Origin: an uncultured Bacteroidales bacterium
Lineage (GTDB): Bacteria > Bacteroidota > Bacteroidia > Bacteroidales > UBA932
Length of the DNA: 64,000 bases
Direction of reading: 5' to 3'
Assembly: GCA_900316795.1 (NCBI GenBank)
Contig: ONEF01000007.1
Coordinates: 61,753 to 125,752, forward strand
The notes under the pieces were generated by a model. It had not been told where the DNA came from. It searched no databases and saw only the letters and a list, made by a program, of their open reading frames with translations. The position numbers and the translations under genes were made by a program. How positions within the stretch are numbered: the first letter of the stretch is position 1; each line of letters opens with the position of its first letter. Below, one piece after another: positions 8,875 to 18,264 of the stretch.

Positions 8875-10299
8875 ATGGTTTTTTCAGACCTTTTGTTCTT
8901 GTTTGAATTCTTGGCGGCTTTCGCCTTGTGCTACCTTGTGGCGGGACTTATAGACCGCAACGGGGCCGGGGAAAGCCATGAACAGCCCGGAGTGCTCCGC
9001 AAGTCTTTCAAAGGGCGCAACCTTGTTACGGTAATCTTCTCGCTCATATTCTATGCCTGGGGAGAACCGGTCTATGTGTTCCTTATGATATTCTGCGTGT
9101 TTGTCAACTATCTGTGCGGTATTTCCATAGACACCAACGTAAAACACAAGAAACTCGGGCTGGTGCTCGGTATCATATTCAACCTGGCTGTCCTTGGAAC
9201 CTTCAAGTATCTTGGATTCTTTGCAGACATCCTCGGCAACCTGGGGCTGAAGGTCTCCGTTCCTACACTGGCGCTTCCTATCGGAATCAGTTTCTACACG
9301 TTCCAGTCCATGAGCTACCTCATAGATGTTTACAGGAAGGAGTCTCCTCCGCAGAAAAGGTTCCTGGACCTTCTGTTCTACATCTCCATGTTCCCTCAGC
9401 TGATTGCCGGCCCTATCGTAAGATACGGCACCATCGCTGAAGAAATCGGGAACAGGAAAGTCACATGGAATGATTTTGCAGAGGGCAGCTACAGGTTCCT
9501 CATCGGTCTGGGAAAGAAAGTGATAATAGCCAACCAGATTTCAACCGTTGCAGACTATTTCCTGGCCGCCAATCCTGAGACATTCTCCACTGCGGGAAGC
9601 TGGATCGGCCTTCTGGCATTCACCTTCCAGATCTACTATGACTTCTCCGGCTACTCCGACATGGCAATAGGCCTTGGAAGATGCCTCGGATTCCATTTCA
9701 ACGAAAACTTTGACCACCCTTACATAAGCACATCCATAACAGAGTTCTGGAGAAGGTGGCACATTTCACTGGGATCTTTCTTCCGCGACTATCTCTATAT
9801 ACCGCTTGGAGGAAACCGCCGGCACCAGGCTCTGAACATACTTATAGTATGGTTCCTGACAGGAATGTGGCACGGGGCCAGCTGGAACTTCATCCTCTGG
9901 GGCGTTTACTTTGGAATAATCGTGATGATAGAAAAATACACTATCCTCAAGATATACGACAAGATACCAAAGATATTCCTCCACCTGTACAGCATCTTCC
10001 TTTTCACACTGGGATGGGGAATCTTCTACTTTGATGATCTCGGAAAAGTTAAACTGCTGTTCTCCAGTCTTTTCGGGAATGCAGCCGCTCCGTCTGACTT
10101 TACCGCTGTAAGTGCACTTAGCAACAACTTCTGGCTCTGGATTGCAGCCCTGTTATTCGCGATGCCAATCCGAAAAATTTTCTCAAGGTTCAAAGGAGTA
10201 TGGTATCTGAGGGCAGCCGTGGCTGCGGTCATACTGATATTCAGCGTAGCCCTTCTTGTTGGGGCCACCAATAACCCGTTCTTGTATTTCAGATTCTAA
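8875..10299 (+). CDS. MBOAT-family O-acyltransferase (AlgI/DltB type)
   Basis: This 474-residue polytopic membrane protein has the AlgI-type signature FWRRWHISLGSFFRDYLYIP (His296) and GMWHGASWNFILWG with the invariant catalytic His333. The length fits the AlgI group. MBOAT proteins move an acetyl (or other acyl) group across the inner membrane to modify extracellular polysaccharides. The two following DHHW/SGNH genes are the standard periplasmic partners (compare AlgI with AlgJ/AlgX), so the three genes form a likely surface-glycan acetylation unit. The glycan is not identifiable from this window. The start fits the promoter 50 nt upstream. Confidence 0.9.
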   Translation: MVFSDLLFLFEFLAAFALCYLVAGLIDRNGAGESHEQPGVLRKSFKGRNLVTVIFSLIFYAWGEPVYVFLMIFCVFVNYLCGISIDTNVKHKKLGLVLGIIFNLAVLGTFKYLGFFADILGNLGLKVSVPTLALPIGISFYTFQSMSYLIDVYRKESPPQKRFLDLLFYISMFPQLIAGPIVRYGTIAEEIGNRKVTWNDFAEGSYRFLIGLGKKVIIANQISTVADYFLAANPETFSTAGSWIGLLAFTFQIYYDFSGYSDMAIGLGRCLGFHFNENFDHPYISTSITEFWRRWHISLGSFFRDYLYIPLGGNRRHQALNILIVWFLTGMWHGASWNFILWGVYFGIIVMIEKYTILKIYDKIPKIFLHLYSIFLFTLGWGIFYFDDLGKVKLLFSSLFGNAAAPSDFTAVSALSNNFWLWIAALLFAMPIRKIFSRFKGVWYLRAAVAAVILIFSVALLVGATNNPFLYFRF

Positions 10300-10300
10300 A

Positions 10301-11458
10301 ATGGAAAAAACGTCTATCTCAAATATGAAAAAATCGATGATAATAACGGCAATCCTGCTTTTCGGATCTTCACTGGTCTCAGCCCAGACTACAGATTCCA
10401 CAGCCACCAAGGCACAGGATTCCGCCAAGGTCAAGACAATCACCTATCCCGTTCCCACATCTGACGGCAATGACATTTACCCTAACCGTACAGTTGCAAA
10501 ATATGTAAACAGAGTAAATCCCAACGCTCCTGTCAAAACCCTCAAGTCAGGGCTAATGATTATCGGTGAACCAGGAAAGGTAAGGGCGGCAGAACCTTAC
10601 GGAGGCAGAAGCGCCGGGGAGGTAGAATATGCCAATTCAGCCAACAAATACAAGAGAATCTTCGGAGACAGCGTAAACGTGTATTGCATGGTTATCCCTA
10701 ATGCCGGGGCTTTCTATACCCCAAACAAGCTGGCAGGAAGCAGCAGGAACCAGGGAAACACAATAAACCGCATCTTCTCCCACCTTTCCGACTCCGTAAA
10801 GGCCGTTGACATTTACTCCATACTCGGAAGGCACGCCTCAGAAGACATATATTCACGTACTGACCATCATTGGGCACCTCTTGGAGCTTATTACGCGGCA
10901 AAGAAGTTTGCAGCTGTGGCAAAAGTTCCTTTCAAAAACCTGAGCCACTACAAGAAACATGTCATACACAATTATGTAGGAACAATGTACATGTTCACCA
11001 AGAGCCAGGAGATAAAGAACTCACCGGAAGATTTCATATACTACACCCCGGACTCCACCGTAAAATATGAAACCACATACATCAACTACAACACAAGAAA
11101 CGGTGTAGCTCTCTCAGAAAGAGCCCCGCAGAAAGGAGACTTCTTCCAGAAAGGTGTAAGCGGAGCCGGCTGCTATGTGGTTTTCATGGGAGGCGATGCA
11201 AAGATCACCCAGGTGCGTACCTCCACAAAGAACGGCAGAAGACTGATCATCTTCAAAGACAGCTACGGGAATGCCATACCAGGATACCTGTTCTTCTCGT
11301 TTGAGGAAATCCACGTCATAGACTGCCGGTTCTTCAAGCGCAACATCAAGAAATACGTTAAGGAAAACCACATAACAGACATTCTGTTTGCAAACAACAT
11401 AATGAGAGGAGTGCTTGCTACAACCAACAAGGCATACGCTCGTTTCCTCACACAATAA
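10301..11458 (+). CDS. DHHW-family SGNH-like acetyltransferase partner (AlgJ/AlgX type), short form
   Basis: The 385-residue exported protein carries the DHHW motif (Asp188-His-His-Trp191 in RTDHHWAPLGAYYAAKKFA) and the Ser321 block FKDSYGNAIPGY, the three catalytic positions of AlgJ/AlgX-like SGNH enzymes. It starts 1 bp after the MBOAT stop. A second ATG at 10325 would give a cleaner signal peptide (MKKSMIITAILLFGSSLVSAQ region) and may be the true start. It lacks the 'EKRELAKFPEFS' N-terminal segment found in its neighbour and is replaced there by a short Thr/Ser-rich stretch. Inferred role: final transfer of acetyl groups to an exported glycan. Confidence 0.85.
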   Translation: MEKTSISNMKKSMIITAILLFGSSLVSAQTTDSTATKAQDSAKVKTITYPVPTSDGNDIYPNRTVAKYVNRVNPNAPVKTLKSGLMIIGEPGKVRAAEPYGGRSAGEVEYANSANKYKRIFGDSVNVYCMVIPNAGAFYTPNKLAGSSRNQGNTINRIFSHLSDSVKAVDIYSILGRHASEDIYSRTDHHWAPLGAYYAAKKFAAVAKVPFKNLSHYKKHVIHNYVGTMYMFTKSQEIKNSPEDFIYYTPDSTVKYETTYINYNTRNGVALSERAPQKGDFFQKGVSGAGCYVVFMGGDAKITQVRTSTKNGRRLIIFKDSYGNAIPGYLFFSFEEIHVIDCRFFKRNIKKYVKENHITDILFANNIMRGVLATTNKAYARFLTQ

Positions 11459-11497
11459 GAAAGAGGCAAGTCATTTGCGGACCTACACAGGACTGAA

Positions 11498-12943
11498 ATG
11501 GGAAAGAAAATCTACATAATAATGGTCACAGCTCTCTTTGCTGCCTTCGTGATCGTCTTCAACACATTTCCAAGAAGCACGGTCAGCGAGGTTGAAAAGC
11601 GTGAGCTTGCCAAGTTTCCGGAGTTTTCTTTCCAGAATCTCAGGAGCGGTGCATTTACAAAGGAATTGTCTGCTTGGTTCTCAGACAGCGAACCTTTCAG
11701 AGACCATTTCATCAACCTCAGCATGAACATCAAGGACTGGATGAGGATGAACTTCTCAAAGGAAAACGCCATTACCTTCCACGCCCCTGATGCAGCGCCA
11801 ATAGATACGGAAGCCCCTGACATAAACGCCTCTGAACTCCAGAACGACTCTATTCCGGCCAAGACCAAGGACACCGTAGAGAACCGCAAGGTGGAGGAAT
11901 ACCGGAACAAACTCACGGCAGAGGAAAATGCCAAGATAGCCCACGCAGGCATCATTATAATCGGAAGCGGAAACAATACCAGAGCCCTGATGGCCTATGC
12001 CGGAGATTCCACTGGCGGGGTGAGGTTTGCAGAAGCCGCCAACCTCTACAAGAGGAAACTGGGCAAAAAGGTGAATGTCTATCTGATGGTTATCCCTACT
12101 TCCATAGAGTTTTATTGCCCGGACGCAGCCAAAAGCCGCACAAAGAGCCAGAGGGCTACCATCAACAACATATTCGCCCATCTTTCAGATTCCGTAAAGG
12201 CAGTGGATGTCTATACGACCTTGGGAAGACACGCCTCAGAGGACATCTATCTAAGGACAGACCACCACTGGTCCCCTCTCGGAGCATACTACGCAGCCAA
12301 GAAGTTCGCCCAGGTTGCAGATGTTCCATTCAAGGATACCACATCCTACATAAGGAAGGTGGTAAAGCGTTATGTAGGAAGCATGTACGGGTATTCTAAA
12401 GACATAAGCGTAAAGAAAGCGCCGGAAGATTTCATTTACTGGGAACCGGATTCCACCGTCAGCTACACCACAACCTACATCAACTACACAATTGACGAAA
12501 ACTACAAGGTGACAGGTGAGAGCGGCCCCGTAAAAGGAAACTATTTCTACCATTACAAAGACGGCAGCGGCAGCGCCTACTGCACCTTCATGGGCGGAGA
12601 CACCAAACTAACAAAGGTCCAGACCTCTACCAAGAACCACAGGAGGCTGATCATCATCAAAGACAGCTTCGGTAACGCCCTGCCGGGATACCTGTTCTTC
12701 TCGTTTGAAGAAATCCATGTCATAGACTACCGCTATTTCAGCTTCAACATGGTTCAGTATGTGAAGGAGAACAAGATCACAGACATCTTGTTTGCAAACA
12801 ACATATTCTCGGCCTATTCAAACAGCATAACCAGGCGTTACTCCAAGTTCCTGACCCAGGATCACGCAACTTTCTACCCTCCTAAGCCGAAGCCTCAGCC
12901 AAAGCAGGAGGAACAGACAGAAACAGCTCCTTCAAACAATTAA
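11498..12943 (+). CDS. DHHW-family SGNH-like protein, long form
   Basis: The 481-residue protein has an N-terminal membrane anchor (IYIIMVTALFAAFVIVF), the DHHW-family segment VSEVEKRELAKFPEFS, and then the same catalytic core as the preceding gene: DHHW at 255-258 and KDSFGNALPGY with Ser390. The last 25 residues are a Pro/Lys/Gln-rich tail (KPKPQPKQEEQ), perhaps a wall or protein-interaction tail. It is clearly a paralogue of the upstream gene over roughly the last 300 residues. The stop codon overlaps that of the convergent gntP-like gene by 4 bp. It probably acts with the MBOAT protein. Confidence 0.86.
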   Translation: MGKKIYIIMVTALFAAFVIVFNTFPRSTVSEVEKRELAKFPEFSFQNLRSGAFTKELSAWFSDSEPFRDHFINLSMNIKDWMRMNFSKENAITFHAPDAAPIDTEAPDINASELQNDSIPAKTKDTVENRKVEEYRNKLTAEENAKIAHAGIIIIGSGNNTRALMAYAGDSTGGVRFAEAANLYKRKLGKKVNVYLMVIPTSIEFYCPDAAKSRTKSQRATINNIFAHLSDSVKAVDVYTTLGRHASEDIYLRTDHHWSPLGAYYAAKKFAQVADVPFKDTTSYIRKVVKRYVGSMYGYSKDISVKKAPEDFIYWEPDSTVSYTTTYINYTIDENYKVTGESGPVKGNYFYHYKDGSGSAYCTFMGGDTKLTKVQTSTKNHRRLIIIKDSFGNALPGYLFFSFEEIHVIDYRYFSFNMVQYVKENKITDILFANNIFSAYSNSITRRYSKFLTQDHATFYPPKPKPQPKQEEQTETAPSNN

Positions 12944-14358
12944 AGGATAATCAGCGATGCTATGTAAAGAACTATCGCTGAGACAACTCCCATTACCAGC
13001 GTGGCACGGGTGTGGGTCTTGTAACCGTCTTTCACGCTGAGGCCGCCCATACGGGTGACAACCCAGAAATAGCTGTCGTTGGCGTGGGATACGGTCATTG
13101 CACCCGCACCTATAGCCATGACAACCAGAGCCGCGCTAAGCGGAGTGGTGAACCCAAGGACGGACATCAGGGATTCAGAAGACGAGAACATCCCCATTAT
13201 GCCGGCAGTTGTGGTCATAGCCACAGTGGATGACCCCTGGGCAGTCTTCAGTATGGCTGCAATCAGGAACGGGAACAATATGCCAAGAGTGGAGAAAACG
13301 CCTGCATTTCTCTTTATAAGTTCCACAAAACCTGCATCATAGATAACCTGCCCCAAGACAGCTCCTGCGGCTGTTATGAAAACAATCGGCCCGGCAGTAC
13401 GGAGGGCATCTTCTGTAACCTTGTTAAGAACAGAGAAACTCTTGCCGTCATTCTCGTTCACGATATACCCTAAAAGAGGAAAGCTGCATACCAGACCGGC
13501 TGCAAGGGCTATTACAGGTTTGCCTAGGAAGAAAAATATGTCAGCGGCAAGACCTTCCAGCTTCAGGACGGAAACCAGGGAACCGGCACCCATAAGAATA
13601 ATCGGGAGAACGATCGGCAGAACAGACATCATCACTGACGGAAGAGCCTTGTCTTCTGAGAATGACACATCTTCAACACGTTGCCCGGCAACCACGGAAC
13701 CGGCATCCTCAAAACCTTCCTCATCTGAGGAATGAACCTTCTTCCCTACCCTGTTGGCCAGGAAATAAGCTGCTGCAAGAGGTATTATGCTGCAGATGAC
13801 ACCTACTATGATAACCAGCAGGAGGTTGTTTGCAAGCCCGAGCATTCCGGCGGCGGCCACAGGCCCGGGAGTCGGAGGGATAAAAACGTGAGCAACGTAA
13901 AGTCCCGACGCCAAAGCTACTGTCATCGTGACGGAAGACACTCCGCTCTTGCGGCTCATCCATTTGCGTATAGGGTTAACGATCACAAAGCCGCTGTCGC
14001 AGAACACGGGGATGGAAACAATCCAGCCAATGAGCATGACCGCAAGCTGGGGATGCCTTTTCCCAAGCCACCTCAAAACACTCTCAGCAAGACGCAGGGC
14101 CGCCCCGCTCTTTTCAAGCAGCAAGCCTATCAGGGTTCCCAGGATGATGACCAGACCTATGCTGGAGAAAATCGCTGAGAAACCTTTCCCGATCACATCC
14201 GCGATGTTCCTCAGAGGAATTCCCATTATCAGGGCCAGAAGCAGAGCACTGCCCAGAATGGAAAGGAAAGGATGTATCTTGAGCTTTGAGATAGAGAAAA
14301 TCATCAAAGCTATGATCACGCAGAAAACCAGAAGAGCGGTAATCCAACCAAATGCCAT
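12940..14358 (-). CDS. GntP-family gluconate/hydroxy-acid permease
   Basis: This 472-residue polytopic transporter has GntP-family features: the N-terminal 'LKIHPFLSILGSALLLALIMG' block, GWIVSIPVFCDSGFVIVNPI, 'FIPPTPGPVAAAGMLG' and ATMTVSHANDSYFWVV near the C-terminus. The family imports gluconate or related acids by proton symport. Glucarate, glycerate or lactate are possible, and no sugar-acid catabolic gene is nearby to decide. It lies 12 bp downstream of a secreted hypothetical gene on the same strand, so co-transcription is possible. Confidence 0.9.
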   Translation of the reverse strand: MAFGWITALLVFCVIIALMIFSISKLKIHPFLSILGSALLLALIMGIPLRNIADVIGKGFSAIFSSIGLVIILGTLIGLLLEKSGAALRLAESVLRWLGKRHPQLAVMLIGWIVSIPVFCDSGFVIVNPIRKWMSRKSGVSSVTMTVALASGLYVAHVFIPPTPGPVAAAGMLGLANNLLLVIIVGVICSIIPLAAAYFLANRVGKKVHSSDEEGFEDAGSVVAGQRVEDVSFSEDKALPSVMMSVLPIVLPIILMGAGSLVSVLKLEGLAADIFFFLGKPVIALAAGLVCSFPLLGYIVNENDGKSFSVLNKVTEDALRTAGPIVFITAAGAVLGQVIYDAGFVELIKRNAGVFSTLGILFPFLIAAILKTAQGSSTVAMTTTAGIMGMFSSSESLMSVLGFTTPLSAALVVMAIGAGAMTVSHANDSYFWVVTRMGGLSVKDGYKTHTRATLVMGVVSAIVLYIASLIIL

Positions 14359-14370
14359 AATAGTTCAGGT

Positions 14371-15357
14371 TTAATATTCAGTTTGGACAAAATTTGCAAT
14401 AAACATCTTATATCGCTGAGTATCTTTATTGTAAAGGGTTTTGGCAGAAGCCGGCAGTAGAGCCTCTACCTCATTCCTGCAAGAGAGGAACCTGTTCCAG
14501 TTTTCAGTAAGTTCAGTGATATCCACACCCTTGCCTTCTTCTTTTATGCTCTTGAAAGAATCTGCCAGTGTTGAATCATCAAATTCATCTTCCATAGGAG
14601 CCGCAACAACACCGATATCTTCCCGTGATACTGCATACAGGATGCCTGCAGACTGATTCCGGACCTCATCTGCCCGGAACTTCACACCTGCCACTTCCAA
14701 CGGGAGCATTGAGTAGCCGATTCCGCCGTTTATCTCAACCTTATAGTTGTAAACAACATCGCCAAGGCAGTCCCTGAGCCTTAGCCATGCGTCTTCTTCT
14801 GCCTCGAACGCAGCCTTCAGGTTTGACTGCTTGAACCTGGACTCCACAAGGAAATTATTCAGTATGGTCAGGAAACGGCTCCTTTCCGAATCTGCGTAAG
14901 CACACTGGTTCATCTCGAACTGGGAGCCCCCGGTCATCCTGTCATATACAGGAGCAAGGAAACTATCCACACAATTCTTGTACGCCTTGTAGTTGAACGG
15001 ATAGGCCGCAGGAACCTTCTTGCCCTCTGCTGCAAGAAAATCGTCCAGGAAAGTTTTGGCCACAACGGCAATATCCCTGACGCTCACACCTTCCAGGCTC
15101 CGCTGAACATGCATCAGAGTTACCATGAAAGCAGCCCCCATCCTCTCTTTCGGATGCTTTGCCCAATCATCTGCGTAATCCTCATCCTCAAAGCCATAGG
15201 CGTCATTTTCAGCGCAGGTCTTGCAAACCAAGCTGTAAAGGCTGCTCTGGTTCTCGGAAGAAAACTTCAGCGCTGGCAACTCCATCCGCTTTGGCAGCTG
15301 CGCCCAGGAAGATCCGGCAAAAAAAATCATCAGCGCAAAAAACAATATCCTTTTCAT
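14371..15357 (-). CDS. Secreted protein of unknown function
   Basis: I do not recognise a family. The ATG at 15357 gives a clear signal peptide (MKRILFFALMIFFAGSSWAQ); a longer reading frame would run into the HD gene and lacks such a signal. The mature part is about 308 residues, with Cys pairs in 'VCKTCAEND', 'YKNCVDSF' and 'RLRDCLGD', and a C-terminal Cys in FLSCRNEVEALL. This pattern is faintly like LprI/DUF1311-type periplasmic proteins, but I cannot confirm it. A possible -7 element (TATCTTTG on the minus strand at 15393-15400) lies upstream. Confidence 0.6.
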   Translation of the reverse strand: MKRILFFALMIFFAGSSWAQLPKRMELPALKFSSENQSSLYSLVCKTCAENDAYGFEDEDYADDWAKHPKERMGAAFMVTLMHVQRSLEGVSVRDIAVVAKTFLDDFLAAEGKKVPAAYPFNYKAYKNCVDSFLAPVYDRMTGGSQFEMNQCAYADSERSRFLTILNNFLVESRFKQSNLKAAFEAEEDAWLRLRDCLGDVVYNYKVEINGGIGYSMLPLEVAGVKFRADEVRNQSAGILYAVSREDIGVVAAPMEDEFDDSTLADSFKSIKEEGKGVDITELTENWNRFLSCRNEVEALLPASAKTLYNKDTQRYKMFIANFVQTEY

Positions 15358-15461
15358 AGTATCAATAAAATCATTTTCTCTAAACAACCATCCAAAGATA
15401 AACAAAACACTTAAAATGACATCCTGTCTACAATCTCCGGCAATGCGAACTGGCCTCAAAC

Positions 15462-16547
15462 TCAAAGAGCTGACTTTCCTTCAAGCCGATATTCAAAGGA
15501 GAAAGACTTGAACTTCTCCACAGCATTCCTGAAGCCAGTACACAACTCAGACACCCGCCCCTTTCCGGCAACATAAGGATCTATGTACCTTTTCTTGGCC
15601 CTGATCATCCTCACCGGATACACATAGTCCTTACAATCAGCTTTTCCTTCACCAGCTTCACCTGCTTCACCTGCTACACCTGCTACACTCGCACCAGATT
15701 CTCGGCGTCCGACAGCTTCCGTGGCACTCAACCGGCAAAAGCGTTTCCAGTCCGCCTCCCCTTCACCGTCAGAAACCAAGGCGTCGATGACTTGCCTCTC
15801 CGTAGTATAGAGAAGATCTTCCGTAACTGTTCCTCTCAGTATGGCTCGGCGGACAATCTCACTCAGATACTGCATCGCATACCGGTCAGCATCGCAGACA
15901 TAAACCTTGCCGCACTCAAGAGCCTTATAAGCAAATTCCTCAGCGATTTGTTCATCGCTGAAGCAAATCTCCTCCTGACCTTCTCCGTTTTCCGCCACCT
16001 TAAGGTTCCCGTAAAACCTCTTCACATCTTCCAGAGAACCAAACTTGTAGTTGAGGATATTGCCCATCGTGTATTCCAGACGGTCTGCACTCAGCCTCGG
16101 ACTGTCATTATCAGCAACAGGGTACAGGTGATAGTCTGAAACGTCCTCCACAAACAGCCCCAGAAACTTCAGTATCCGGCAAATCTGGACAGAAGAGGCT
16201 ATGATGGAAGAAGTCCGCTCCTCAGTTGATTCCTGAACAAGGTAATCGCCCTTCATGAAGTCTATCACGTGGGCAAAGGCAGGAGATGCAACATCGTGAA
16301 GAAGCCCGGCTATGGCCTGCTTGGCATCATGGGTAAAATTCCAGACTATAGCCCCCACTCCAAGGCTGTGGGTAAATCTCGAATAAGGTTCCAGGCCTTT
16401 GAACAGCGGAAAAGACGTGTACTCACATCCGCAGTTCATACCTATCCCCTTGAGCCTCAACATCTGCGGTGAGTCTGCTATCTCGTACAGGAAAGCCGGA
16501 ATCTTGTTCGAATATATGTCCAGCAAATTCTCAATCATATCCAACAT
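15462..16547 (-). CDS. HD-domain phosphohydrolase (dNTPase/YdhJ-like)
   Basis: The protein of about 361 residues has the HD metal-binding pattern: RFTHSLGVG, HDAKQAIAGLLHDVASPAFAHVID with the HD pair, and later SADRLEYTMG with the distal Asp. This order fits dNTP triphosphohydrolase-like HD proteins. A low-complexity stretch of Ala/Gly/Glu/Val (VAGVAGEAGEAGEG) is inserted near the C-terminal third and comes from a short DNA repeat. Starts are possible at ATG 16547 or 16538. A TATCTTTG element at 16548-16555 abuts the first ATG, which favours the second if that promoter is used. Substrate is unknown. Confidence 0.8.
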   Translation of the reverse strand: MLDMIENLLDIYSNKIPAFLYEIADSPQMLRLKGIGMNCGCEYTSFPLFKGLEPYSRFTHSLGVGAIVWNFTHDAKQAIAGLLHDVASPAFAHVIDFMKGDYLVQESTEERTSSIIASSVQICRILKFLGLFVEDVSDYHLYPVADNDSPRLSADRLEYTMGNILNYKFGSLEDVKRFYGNLKVAENGEGQEEICFSDEQIAEEFAYKALECGKVYVCDADRYAMQYLSEIVRRAILRGTVTEDLLYTTERQVIDALVSDGEGEADWKRFCRLSATEAVGRRESGASVAGVAGEAGEAGEGKADCKDYVYPVRMIRAKKRYIDPYVAGKGRVSELCTGFRNAVEKFKSFSFEYRLEGKSAL

Positions 16548-16744
16548 CAAAGATAATACAATGCAACCAACTTTCTCCCTTAAACGGCCTGCCGCCTATA
16601 CATTTAATTATCAATGCTTTAAGGAAAGTCCCTCTTTCATTTTCGCCAGAAGGTGTTTGCGTACCATGCTATCAATCAACATATTAAGGGGCAGGGCTGA
16701 AATTTGCAAAAAAAAGAGTAACTTTCGGAAAATTTAAACTGGAT

Positions 16745-17419
16745 ATGAAAAATACACTGATCATTGCCGCGGCAATAGTTTTCGCCCTGGCCGGCTGCAG
16801 GAACAACGTAAATGAAACTTCCGCAAGCAACCCCGCTGAAAAATCTGTAAAGAAAGTTGACGCCCAGAAGTTTTTCAAGGATAACATAGCCAAGGCAGAA
16901 CAACTCTGTATGGACGAGAGAGCCAGTGACGTAGCGGATGTCTTCGGCGCTTTATACACCTTCCTGGACATAGACAACGACGGCGTGGACGAGCTCTACA
17001 TCAGAGATGATGCCTCAGACAGCGGATGGCTTCTGTGCTGCGGCGCAGACTCAGTACAGCTGGTTGCTGCTGAGAACTACAAACTCCACCTGTCTCAACT
17101 GGGGAACATCCTGATGCTTTCTGGTTCAGCCGGAACAGGAGCCTTCTACACAGCTTATTATGAGATAGTCAACAGTTCCTGCATCGGACCTGACTTCTTT
17201 GAACTGAACGAATTCGTATGGGGAACGGAAGATTCCATCCGCACGGTTTTCCACCCTGTTTCAGACTTTGACGGAGATTATCCGGAAGAGAAAACCCGCC
17301 CTTTCTTCCAGAAAGTAGAAGAGCTGAAGAAGACCAAGGACTGGGCACTTCTGAACGAAGGCAAGACATTCAAACCGCTCTACGAGCTTGACGGCAAAGT
17401 TCCTGAAGACGAGAGGTAA
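16745..17419 (+). CDS. Lipoprotein with calcium-binding-like DxDNDG loop, copy 1
   Basis: The 224-residue protein has a lipobox (ALAGC, Cys18). Its centre carries TFLDIDNDGVDELYIRDD, a DxDxDG loop followed by ELYI as in FG-GAP/EF-hand-like repeats. Next comes a conserved GWLLCCGADSV. It is a paralogue of the next gene (shared FYKDN/FFKDN, DIDNDG, GWLLCCG, GPDF blocks). No family name is known to me. It is exported and probably outer-membrane anchored; calcium binding is inference from the loop. Confidence 0.65.
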   Translation: MKNTLIIAAAIVFALAGCRNNVNETSASNPAEKSVKKVDAQKFFKDNIAKAEQLCMDERASDVADVFGALYTFLDIDNDGVDELYIRDDASDSGWLLCCGADSVQLVAAENYKLHLSQLGNILMLSGSAGTGAFYTAYYEIVNSSCIGPDFFELNEFVWGTEDSIRTVFHPVSDFDGDYPEEKTRPFFQKVEELKKTKDWALLNEGKTFKPLYELDGKVPEDER

Positions 17420-17538
17420 AACCAGGATCACAGATACAGATGCAGATAACCAAAAGCAAGCTGTGCTGTAACTACAGCAGATTCAACTGCTGCCGGTTTT
17501 TCTCTGAAAGTATTGTGAATAACTACATATATTTATCA

Positions 17539-18234
17539 ATGAACAAAATACTTGCTATAACACTATTCCTTTCAATCCTTGCCACAGGATGCAAGAGCGG
17601 TCAGAAAGAAAGCCCAAAGGATGACATCAAGGCCTGTTCCATCACAGATGCCCGCCAGTTCTACAAGGATAATACAGACAAAATCGAGGAACTGTGTCAA
17701 GAATGGGAACCAAACGCGGATTTAGAGCTTGCCTTATACACTTTCATAGACATAGACAATGACGGTCTGGAAGAAATGTACATAAAAGAATCCAACGAAG
17801 GCTATGGCTGGCTGCTCTGCTGCGGGTCTGATTCTGTGGAAATGATCACTTCCGAAGACCGGAACTTCCGCATATCCTGCATCGGCAACATAGTGAACAT
17901 GAGAGGTATGTTCCCGTCCGGCTCAGCTTTCAGCAAGTATTTTGAACTGAAGGGCAGCCGCGTCATAGGGCCGGATTTCATGGAAGAAGGAGAATATGAC
18001 TTCCAGAAAGACACCCTGGTAATGTCATACGTCCCGGTCGATGGAGACAAACCGGTTCAAAAAGAGGACATAGCCAAATTCTTTGGAAAACTTGAAAAAC
18101 TGATGAAGAATGATTTATGGTATGACCTGAACAGTATTTCAGAAGAACAGTTTGACATGTTAGGACGTCTTAGCGGCAGAATACTTGAAGAAGATTACGA
18201 CAACGGCTACTGGACAGAAGACTTGGAGCAGTAA
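17539..18234 (+). CDS. Lipoprotein with calcium-binding-like DxDNDG loop, copy 2
   Basis: This 231-residue lipoprotein (lipobox LATGC, Cys18) is a tandem paralogue of the upstream gene. It keeps ARQFYKDN, TFIDIDNDGLEEMYIKES, GWLLCCGSDSV and IGPDFMEEGEYDF. The start at 17539 was chosen because it yields the lipoprotein signal; the frame is open further upstream without one. The pair is separated by 119 bp and may be expressed together, with the symporter gene following after 30 bp. Function unknown. Confidence 0.65.
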   Translation: MNKILAITLFLSILATGCKSGQKESPKDDIKACSITDARQFYKDNTDKIEELCQEWEPNADLELALYTFIDIDNDGLEEMYIKESNEGYGWLLCCGSDSVEMITSEDRNFRISCIGNIVNMRGMFPSGSAFSKYFELKGSRVIGPDFMEEGEYDFQKDTLVMSYVPVDGDKPVQKEDIAKFFGKLEKLMKNDLWYDLNSISEEQFDMLGRLSGRILEEDYDNGYWTEDLEQ

Positions 18235-18264
18235 CCAAAGACTTTACATCGCGACAAACAAGGA

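Noticed and set aside
13732..14374. Two 148-residue frames opposite the GntP permease
   Set aside because: Open only because the complementary strand codes for a hydrophobic protein.
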